From positions 274,133-338,132 of the forward strand of contig NZ_JALGRF010000004.1 in NCBI RefSeq assembly GCF_022815725.1: 64,000 bases of DNA, written 5' to 3'. The translations under genes were made by a program, and so were the position numbers. Under the pieces are notes generated by a model. It was not told where the DNA came from, ran no database searches, and saw only the letters and a program-made list of their open reading frames with translations. The DNA is from Streptomyces sp. APSN-46.1 (GTDB lineage Bacteria; Actinomycetota; Actinomycetes; Streptomycetales; Streptomycetaceae). Below are positions 58,211 to 64,000 of the stretch, piece by piece. Each line of letters opens with the position of its first letter. Position 1 is the first letter of the stretch.

Positions 58211-59599
58211 TCACTCGGTGGCGGGCTGGGCCCGGGCCTTCTTCAGGAGTTCCCCGTAGGGTGTCTGCGCCATTGATCCAGTCACCTTTTCGAGACCGTA
58301 CCGTTGCCTGTCTTCTTTGTTCGCGGCCGGGTTATTGGGGTCAAAGGGCCTCCTTTCGCCCGGGGGTGCCACATCCGCGTAAATGTATGGCCAGCTGCCA
58401 TTGGGCACCCACCACAATGTGATGCGCTGCCGCCCGCGCATCACATTGAGAATCTCGTCGCTGTTCGATATCTCGGATTGATATCTGCGATATTCGCCGC
58501 TGGGTCCCTCGGGGTCATCGTCTTTGTGTTCTTTGCGGAGATTCCCAGCCTCCTTCTTGGAGCGTTCGTAATCAGCCATCAATTTCATTCTGTCTTTCCT
58601 GACCACGTACACCTCGGCCTGGGCCTTGACTGCGTCAACATCGCTGGGCTTGTCAGGATTCTTGATCACGACGACCTCGTCCCGCGCAAGTTCTTCTCCT
58701 GGGTTCAACGTCCGCCCTGGCGGCGCGACGAACTCGCCGGAGGAGATCAACTTGTATTTCAAATTCTTCGCGGACCTGCCGTGGATCCAGTAGATACTGC
58801 CGAGGATGTAGACGGGGACCTGACCAGAGTTCTTTACCGTCAGATGTACCGGGAGGTACATACTCGTACCTTCCCTGTTCAGGCTTGGTGCTCTGAATTC
58901 AGCCGCAGTCTGTATCAGTGGAGATGTCACATAGGGCACATAGACTTGCGAATATGCCAAGTTGGTGATGGCGAGGAAGGCGGAGACGAGTGCCCCGATC
59001 GCGATTCGCTTCGGATTCCGAATGCCCTTCCATGCCCGACCGCGGACCAGTATCCAAAGAGCCCATACAGACCAGACCGTGAGGATGATCCACAGCGGAA
59101 AGTAGCGGGTGTACACTCGGCTGCCGATCTGCACTATGAGCATCATGAAGCTGAAGCCGAGGGCGATTGAGGCTCCGAGCAGGACGGCTATGCCCGAGTG
59201 TTTTATTTGCCGCTTGCGCCAATGATCGAGGGTGGCTACTGCGGCAATCATTTCGACCAGGGCCAAGAAGAGGAAAGTGGCTCCTGCGAGGCGCCCGGCA
59301 TAGGTGAGGGCATTGAGAATGTCCGCTATCCCGATCTTGACGAGCATGAGGCAGGTCGTCAGGAGGCCGACGGCCATGAGGGTGCCGATGGTGCGTCGCC
59401 GCCACGGGCGATCCGGCCAGACAGTGCTGTCCCCACCAAGCCAATGGATGTCGTGCCCGAACGCAATACCAGCGTGACGCAGGAGTCTCTGCAGCTCCCC
59501 GGGGGACCGCACCTTGCCTGCGGTCTTGTCGTTGATCACGACCCGCCGCAAGCCGAGGTCGTCTGGTGCCCCTACGGTTACCACGGGCGTGTTCGCCAT
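58211..59599 (-). CDS. Multi-pass membrane protein of unknown function
   Basis: A 462-residue protein starting MANTPVVTVGAPDDLG. A short cytoplasmic domain (about residues 1-70) precedes four or five membrane helices (about 72-92, 98-120, 130-150, 155-178 and 190-210). A long extracytoplasmic part (about 215-330), with PVHLTVKNSGQVPVYILG, reads like an immunoglobulin or fibronectin-type fold. The C-terminal 130 residues are charged, with KDRMKLMADYERSKKEAGN. Codon use is clearly less GC-rich than its neighbours, which suggests acquisition by transfer. Unrecognised; no partner gene is obvious except the small genes to its right. Confidence 0.65.
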   Translation of the reverse strand: MANTPVVTVGAPDDLGLRRVVINDKTAGKVRSPGELQRLLRHAGIAFGHDIHWLGGDSTVWPDRPWRRRTIGTLMAVGLLTTCLMLVKIGIADILNALTYAGRLAGATFLFLALVEMIAAVATLDHWRKRQIKHSGIAVLLGASIALGFSFMMLIVQIGSRVYTRYFPLWIILTVWSVWALWILVRGRAWKGIRNPKRIAIGALVSAFLAITNLAYSQVYVPYVTSPLIQTAAEFRAPSLNREGTSMYLPVHLTVKNSGQVPVYILGSIYWIHGRSAKNLKYKLISSGEFVAPPGRTLNPGEELARDEVVVIKNPDKPSDVDAVKAQAEVYVVRKDRMKLMADYERSKKEAGNLRKEHKDDDPEGPSGEYRRYQSEISNSDEILNVMRGRQRITLWWVPNGSWPYIYADVAPPGERRPFDPNNPAANKEDRQRYGLEKVTGSMAQTPYGELLKKARAQPATE

Positions 59600-59772
59600 G
59601 ACACCAGCCTGCGGCTTGCGCGAGGAGAACGCCCCTGGAGGGCCCGCCGTGCGAGTGTCTTCCTTGCGACGGCGGCGTACGCCTGTCACCCGATCGGAGT
59701 ACCAGGGTGCGCACTTGGCCGTGCGGGGCGAAGCTGGTTGTGAGGTGTCGCTCTTCCCTACAGGAGCTTCCC

Positions 59773-59973
59773 ATGCGTACACGACTTCTCGGGTTCATCG
59801 CCGCCGTGATGCTGGCCGCCCTTGGCGCCATGAGTCCTGTTGCACAGGCTGCTGCCGTACCAAGTGTCGATGCACAGACGTGTATGACCGGTGGCGGGAC
59901 CGTGCAGTACGACTCCGCCACCAGTTTGTGGACCTGCATGGGCGGCTCGCATGACGGAGAACCGGTCCCCTGA
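59773..59973 (+). CDS. Small secreted Cys-containing protein
   Basis: A 66-residue preprotein. The signal peptide covers about residues 1-26 (MRTRLLGFIAAVMLAALGAM, then AQAAAV). The mature part of about 40 residues carries two Cys (QTCMTGGGTVQY and WTCMGGSHDGE) that may form one disulfide. Divergent from the lower-GC membrane protein. Function unknown; it looks like a small toxin-like or signalling secreted peptide by size only. Confidence 0.6.
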   Translation: MRTRLLGFIAAVMLAALGAMSPVAQAAAVPSVDAQTCMTGGGTVQYDSATSLWTCMGGSHDGEPVP

Positions 59974-60167
59974 TACGTGGGTGATCGGCGCGCGGCGGCC
60001 GACATGCCGTCGTTCGTACGCGCCGGAGCCACAGCGCAGTCGGAGAATCCATTCTCCAGTCATCGAAGATTCGGCCGAAAGCCGTACAAGGTCTCCAAAT
60101 CCGGCGATCGCTCGACAACGACCTGTAGATACAGGGCAAGCGATCACGCCGTGTGAAGGAGGCCTTT

Positions 60168-61322
60168 GTGCCCACGATCCAGCCCCTGCCCCCAACCAGA
60201 GCCAGGCGCACGTATGCGAGGGCCGCGATCGCGGCCGCCGGTGCCGCCGGGCTGATCGGCGCACTGGGACTGGCGAGCCCCGCGCCCAGCTATGCGGCGG
60301 CGGAAGGTCAGGCGATCTTCTCCCAGCCGGGTGAGTTCCGCTTCAACCCGCCCTCCGGAGTCACCGAGTTGACCTTCAGCTTCTGGGGCGGAGGCGCGGG
60401 CGGAGGCGGCGGCCAGAGCGGCGCCGGAGGGGGCGGTGGCGGAGGCGGCGGGACGCCGTCCGCGAGCCTCGGCGGCGCAGGCGGCGGCGGGGCCGGTGTC
60501 GGCGGAGGCGGAGGCGGCGGAGGCGCGGGCGGCAACGGCGCGTTCCTCCAGTGCTCCATCGACCTTACGCAGGTGCCCCCGAACGCCTCCTTCGCCATCA
60601 AGGTCGGGTGGCCGGGCGGGCCCGGAGACCCGGGCGAGATCGGCAAGGGCGGGGCCGGCGGCAAGGCAGGAGCTGCCGGAAGCGGCGGAGGGTGGGCCTG
60701 GAAGGCCAAGCCCGGCACGGAAGGTGCGCCCAGCGAGGTAGCACTCATTCCCGTCCCGAATGGGGACCGGATTCCCCTTGGCACCGCGAACTCCGGCAAG
60801 CCGGGCGACGGCGGCGGCAACGACACGCTGTGGACCGGCGGCCATGGCGGCGGGGACGCGACCGGCACGCAGCCGGGTGGCGGCGGCGACGGCGGCAAGG
60901 GCGGCCAGGGAGGCGCGGGCGGCGCGGGCGGGAAGGCCGCCGACTACGAGTACCCGGGCGGTGAATGCACCACAGTCGCCGACGGCGCGCCGGGCGACGT
61001 CGGCGGCAACGGCAAGGCCGGCAACAAGGGGAAGGCCGGAGGAGGCACCACCGGCCAGATCGAGGGCCTCGGCGGCGACGCCGGATCGGGCGGCGGCAAC
61101 ATCGGCCCCGGCGGCAAACCGGAGTTCACCGTGCACGGCAGTGGCGGTAAGGGCGGCAGCGGTGGCACTGGAGGCAAGGCCGGTCCCGGAGGAAACGGCA
61201 AGCGGGCCGGCTACCCCGGAGTCGCCGCCAAGGGCGGCGGCACCGGAGGCCCCGGCACGCAGGGCAAGGCCGGTACGGAAGGCGAGTCCGGCTACGTGAT
61301 CGTCAGCTGGAACACACCCTGA
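60168..61322 (+). CDS. Secreted Gly-rich protein with phage-tail-like Gly-rich domain
   Basis: A 384-residue preprotein. The GTG start is fixed by AAGGAGG. A signal peptide (about residues 1-43) is followed by a short folded part, QPGEFRFNPPSGVTELTFSFWG. About 300 residues of very Gly-rich repeats then follow. The ending GYVIVSWNTP and the GVTELTFSFWGGGAGGGGG start are the hallmarks of the Gly-rich tail-fibre/PGRS-like domain. Two Cys (LQCSIDL, GECTTV) may link. Such domains mediate attachment or assemble into extended sheets. The role in Streptomyces is unknown. Confidence 0.72.
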   Translation: MPTIQPLPPTRARRTYARAAIAAAGAAGLIGALGLASPAPSYAAAEGQAIFSQPGEFRFNPPSGVTELTFSFWGGGAGGGGGQSGAGGGGGGGGGTPSASLGGAGGGGAGVGGGGGGGGAGGNGAFLQCSIDLTQVPPNASFAIKVGWPGGPGDPGEIGKGGAGGKAGAAGSGGGWAWKAKPGTEGAPSEVALIPVPNGDRIPLGTANSGKPGDGGGNDTLWTGGHGGGDATGTQPGGGGDGGKGGQGGAGGAGGKAADYEYPGGECTTVADGAPGDVGGNGKAGNKGKAGGGTTGQIEGLGGDAGSGGGNIGPGGKPEFTVHGSGGKGGSGGTGGKAGPGGNGKRAGYPGVAAKGGGTGGPGTQGKAGTEGESGYVIVSWNTP

Positions 61323-61348
61323 CCGACAGGCAGTGAACTGCCGGTCAG
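61319..61348. terminator. Bidirectional hairpin between convergent genes
   Basis: CTGACC and GGCAGT on the left (with a four-base bulge) pair with ACTGCC and GGTCAG on the right. It overlaps the stop region of both convergent genes. Confidence 0.5.
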
Positions 61349-61749
61349 TTTCCGGCCAGTTGCCGGTGGACGCACTCCGTGTACTGCCGGAAGCTGTCGA
61401 GCCGGTAGCACTCCTGTGTCTGGTTGGCGTACCAGACGAAGAAGAAGCCGGCCAGGACGGCCACGACGATCGCGAGGACCGACGTGACCACGCCGGTGAC
61501 GGCCTTGGTCCGGCCGGTTCCGGTCCGTCCGCTCTTCTTCAGGGCGACGGAGCCCAGGATCAGGCCGAGGACGCCGAACAGGCCGCCGATGAAGACGATC
61601 GAGGTGCTCAGGCCGATCACGCCCAGCGCCATGGCGGCTCCTGCCGGTCCGTTCGCACCGCCCGATGCCCGGGGGCGGGTGGAGGTGGAGTACGGGGCGG
61701 TCTCGGCGGCCCACGTCGAAGTCGTGGATACCGTGCGGTTCGGCGTCAT
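61345..61749 (-). CDS. DUF4190-domain membrane protein
   Basis: A 134-residue protein. A Ser/Thr/Pro-rich N-terminus (about residues 1-38) precedes the DUF4190 domain with two membrane helices (about 42-67 and 83-107, ALGVIGLSTSIVFIGGLFGVLG and VVTSVLAIVVAVLAGFFFVWY). A short outer tail carries two Cys (ECYRLDSFRQYTECVHRQ). These proteins often regulate or accompany membrane-stress genes but have no fixed function. ATG chosen after AGGGAAGAG; a longer upstream frame contains near-repeats of MQGREIQGREM. Confidence 0.7.
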   Translation of the reverse strand: MTPNRTVSTTSTWAAETAPYSTSTRPRASGGANGPAGAAMALGVIGLSTSIVFIGGLFGVLGLILGSVALKKSGRTGTGRTKAVTGVVTSVLAIVVAVLAGFFFVWYANQTQECYRLDSFRQYTECVHRQLAGN

Positions 61750-61938
61750 TTCTCTTCCCTGTATTTCTCTGCCCTGCATGTGTCCGCCCCGCGTGTTCAT
61801 CGGGCGTCCTCCGGTCAACTGCTCAGGGTTCGATCCTGGCTGTCCGGGACATGGCCGCGCATCGCGGAAAGGCGGGAGAAATGCCTCCCCCGATCGGGGG
61901 AGGCACCCCGGCGAACCGCCTGGTCATACTGGCTGACT

Positions 61939-63162
61939 ATGATCAGGGGAATCGGGCCGCTCTTTCGCGGCTCCACTTATTCGGGCATGCTTTTCGCCTA
62001 TTGCGGCGCACTGGCGAGCCTGACGCTGTTGCCTTTCGCGCTTCTGCCGACGCTGGCGTGGCCGTCCGCTCCGTACGGGTTGAAAGCCGTCCTCGTACTC
62101 CTGGTCTGGGCGGCACTGATCGGCGCGGTCGGGCTGGCCCGCACCGCTCGACGCGCGCTGATCGCGTTCGCCCGTCAACTGCTGAAGGTGCCGCTGCCGG
62201 ACCCCGTGCCGGTGTCCTTCGGCGCCGACCGCCTGCGGACGCCTCTCTGGCTGCTGCTGCACGTGGCCCTGGGGTGGGCGGGAGCGCTGGTCAGCGGCGT
62301 GCTGGTCCTCGCGGGCCTGACCCTGCCGGGGAATTGGTTGCGGGCCGAGGCGGGCCTGAGTCTGTTCGGCTGGACGGTGCGGGCGGACGGCGGCCCGCAG
62401 AACTGGGTGGTGGCGCTCTGCTGCCTGCTGCTTGCGGCGGCGGTGTGCGCGGTGGTGACGAGCGCTCTGCGGTGGCTGGCTCCGAAGCTGTTGGGGCCCT
62501 CACCGAACGAGCACCTCGCGCTGGCGGCCGAGCGGGAGCAGAAACTGGCCGAACGCAACCGGCTGGCCCACGAGTTGCACGACTCGATCGGCCACACCCT
62601 GACGGCGACCACGATCCAGGCGGCGGTGGCGGGCGAGGTGCTCTCCGCCGACCCGGCGGCGGCACGGGCCGCCCTGCGCAGCATCGAGGACTCGGCGCGG
62701 GCCGCGCTGGAGGACTTGGACTACGTCCTGGGCGTACTGCGCGAACAGCGGGCGGAGACGGCCCCGACCCGGACCCTGGCCGACCTGCCCGAACTCCTCG
62801 ACCGGCTGCGGCACACGGGCACGGTGGTGGAGCAGGAGCTGTCGGGCGAGTGGGCGCAGGTGCACGGGACTCTCTCCCGGGCGGCGTACCGGATCCTCCA
62901 GGAGGGGCTGACGAACGCGTTGCGGCACGGGGCGGGCGGGCCGATCGAGGTCCGGGTGGCGGCCGGACCGGACGGCCTTGAGCTCGGTGTGCTCAACAGG
63001 ACCGGGGCGGAAGCGAACAGCGGTCCGCGTCCCTTCCCGACGTCCGGGCACGGCCTGCCCGGCCTGGCCGAGCGCGTGCGGCTGCTGCACGGTGAGTTCG
63101 AGGCCGGCCCGCACGGGTCGCAGCACTGGCAGCTGGTGGTCCGGCTGCCGGTATGGGTGTAG
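61939..63162 (+). CDS. NarL-type membrane sensor histidine kinase
   Basis: A 407-residue HisKA_3 kinase. Membrane helices lie at about residues 18-40, 48-70, 103-128 and 157-180, with little extracytoplasmic sequence, so it may sense the membrane itself. The phospho-His is His214 in ELHDSIGHTLTATTIQAAV. The ATPase domain (about 300-405) shows EGLTNALRHGAGG and GHGLPGLAERV. The paired response regulator gene overlaps its 3' end by ten bases or starts two bases after it. The signal is unknown. Confidence 0.88.
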   Translation: MIRGIGPLFRGSTYSGMLFAYCGALASLTLLPFALLPTLAWPSAPYGLKAVLVLLVWAALIGAVGLARTARRALIAFARQLLKVPLPDPVPVSFGADRLRTPLWLLLHVALGWAGALVSGVLVLAGLTLPGNWLRAEAGLSLFGWTVRADGGPQNWVVALCCLLLAAAVCAVVTSALRWLAPKLLGPSPNEHLALAAEREQKLAERNRLAHELHDSIGHTLTATTIQAAVAGEVLSADPAAARAALRSIEDSARAALEDLDYVLGVLREQRAETAPTRTLADLPELLDRLRHTGTVVEQELSGEWAQVHGTLSRAAYRILQEGLTNALRHGAGGPIEVRVAAGPDGLELGVLNRTGAEANSGPRPFPTSGHGLPGLAERVRLLHGEFEAGPHGSQHWQLVVRLPVWV

Positions 63163-63884
63163 GCATGACCGGCTCCGAGGAGACGGCCGCCGCCCCGGCC
63201 GACACCGCCCCCGACACCGCCGCCCCCTCCCCCGTCACCCTCCTGATCGCGGACGACGACGAGGTGACCCGCAGCGGTCTGCGCACCCTGCTCGCCCTGC
63301 AGCCGGGGATCGCGGTGCTCGGGGTGGCCGCCGACGGGGTCGAGGCGGTCGAACAGGCGTTGCGGCTGCGGCCGGACGTGGTCCTCATGGACGTACGGAT
63401 GCCGCGCCGCAACGGAATCGAAGCCACGCGGCAGTTGCTCGCAGAGGCGACCGAACCGCCGAGGGTCGTGGTGATCACCACCTTCGAGAACGACGACTAC
63501 GTCACCGCCGCGCTCAGCGCGGGAGCCAGCGGCTTCGTCCTCAAGCGGCTGCCGGTCCGGCAGATCGCGGAGGCGGTGCGCGTGGTCGCCGCGGGGGACG
63601 CGATCCTCTTCCCGGCGGCACTCGGCCGGATGGTCACCGCCCGACCGCTGGGCTCCGCCGAGGCGTTGCCGAAGGCGGCGCTGACGGGGCGGGAGGAGGA
63701 GGTGCTGCGGCTGATGGCCACCGGCCTGTCCAACCCGGAGATCGCGGAGGTGCTCACGGTGAGCCAAGAGACGGTGAAGACGCACGTCGGGAACGTGCTG
63801 ACCAAGCTCGGCGCGCAGAACCGGACCCACGCGGTGGTGATCGCGTACGAATCCGGGCTGGTGGTCCCGGGATTCGCGGGCTGA
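63153..63884 (+). CDS. NarL/LuxR-type response regulator
   Basis: A 243-residue regulator. The receiver domain (about residues 27-145) has acidic Asp34-36, phospho-Asp80 in VVLMDVRMPRRNG, Thr/Ser in VITTFE and Lys in GFVLKRLP. The LuxR helix-turn-helix (about 178-235) reads LTGREEEVLRLMATGLSNPEIAEVLTVSQETVKTHVGNVL. The ATG here overlaps the kinase gene; the ATG four codons later is equally possible. No target operator was identified. Confidence 0.9.
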   Translation: MGVGMTGSEETAAAPADTAPDTAAPSPVTLLIADDDEVTRSGLRTLLALQPGIAVLGVAADGVEAVEQALRLRPDVVLMDVRMPRRNGIEATRQLLAEATEPPRVVVITTFENDDYVTAALSAGASGFVLKRLPVRQIAEAVRVVAAGDAILFPAALGRMVTARPLGSAEALPKAALTGREEEVLRLMATGLSNPEIAEVLTVSQETVKTHVGNVLTKLGAQNRTHAVVIAYESGLVVPGFAG

Positions 63885-63906
63885 AGCGGAGTGTTCCTCG
63901 CGGCCA

Positions 63907-64000
63907 CTATTGCAAGAGTGCTTCCATGTGGCGCGCGGCGTCGTCGGACGCCTCATCGGGTGTCCGGCCGTTCTCGCGGGCGACCATGTACGCGGCGTAC
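63907..64000 (-). CDS. Partial gene at right window edge
   Basis: The C-terminal 30 residues only: YAAYMVARENGRTPDEASDDAARHMEALLQ then stop. The start is outside the window. The charged Asp/Glu-rich helix has no clear family signature. Convergent with the response regulator gene. Confidence 0.5.
   Translation of the reverse strand, partial: YAAYMVARENGRTPDEASDDAARHMEALLQ

Noticed and set aside
1..64000. CRISPR arrays, rRNA genes, insertion sequences
   Set aside because: No regular spaced direct repeats of CRISPR size, no rRNA sequence and no transposase gene or terminal inverted repeats were seen.

Overview
The window is high-GC actinobacterial chromosome, almost certainly Streptomyces. It carries the adjacent SigN/SigF sigma factors, many GTG starts with GGAGG-type ribosome binding sites, several regulator-like ATPases and PP2C phosphatases, and five copies of the chromosome-partition site parS (GTTTCACGTGAAAC, one with a single mismatch). 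parS density suggests the segment lies within roughly a few hundred kb of oriC. Most of it looks like conserved core chromosome. The clearest accessory-looking stretch is 58.2-61.7 kb.

Layout. 0-9.5 kb: a cut membrane protein, two anti-sigma-type ATPases, aminopeptidase P, a GAF/PP2C phosphatase, a prim-pol-like protein, a secreted protein, a SEC-C protein and a glycerophosphodiesterase. 9.7-15.2 kb: an HtrA-type membrane protease, a sulfur module (LysR regulator, cysteine dioxygenase-like protein, YeiH-type exporter) sharing a 17-bp promoter motif, and a secreted trypsin-like protease. 15.3-17.7 kb: tRNA-Ser(TGA), then small proteins separated by near-identical terminators. 17.8-22.6 kb: a translationally coupled five-gene operon equivalent to the mycobacterial igr set (two acyl-CoA dehydrogenases, MaoC-DUF35, MaoC, Ltp2-type aldolase). 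22.7-29.9 kb: ECF sigma factor, a triple parS cluster, acyl-CoA ligase, monooxygenase-like protein, a 1196-residue PAS kinase-like protein with a collagen-like linker, and a subtilisin inhibitor.

30.0-34.9 kb: tRNA-Ser(GCT), tRNA-Arg(ACG), a PH-domain protein, SMP-30 lactonase and divergent AsnC regulator, DUF2797 protein, and a monooxygenase/amidohydrolase pair. 35.0-40.9 kb: an OmpR-type response regulator, histidine kinase, GT2/GtrA and GT39 glycosyltransferase operon with 11-bp direct repeats at two promoters. 41-43.8 kb: TetR regulator, DHA2 efflux pump and a frameshifted remnant beside MarR-like inverted repeats. 44-49.3 kb: lipoprotein, sigN, sigF, small proteins, tRNA-Ser(CGA), tadA and its partner. 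49.9-55 kb: universal stress protein, upp, LytR_C protein, VapB-like protein and a HerA/DUF853 ATPase. 55.2-58.1 kb: an OpcA paralogue without zwf, cupin, HhH-GPD and VOC proteins. 58.2-61.7 kb: a lower-GC membrane protein and small or glycine-rich secreted proteins. 61.9 kb to the end: a NarL-type two-component pair and a cut gene.

All assignments come from reading the sequence and remembered family motifs. No search or alignment was run. Start codons were chosen by ribosome binding site and family length; the uncertain ones are marked.
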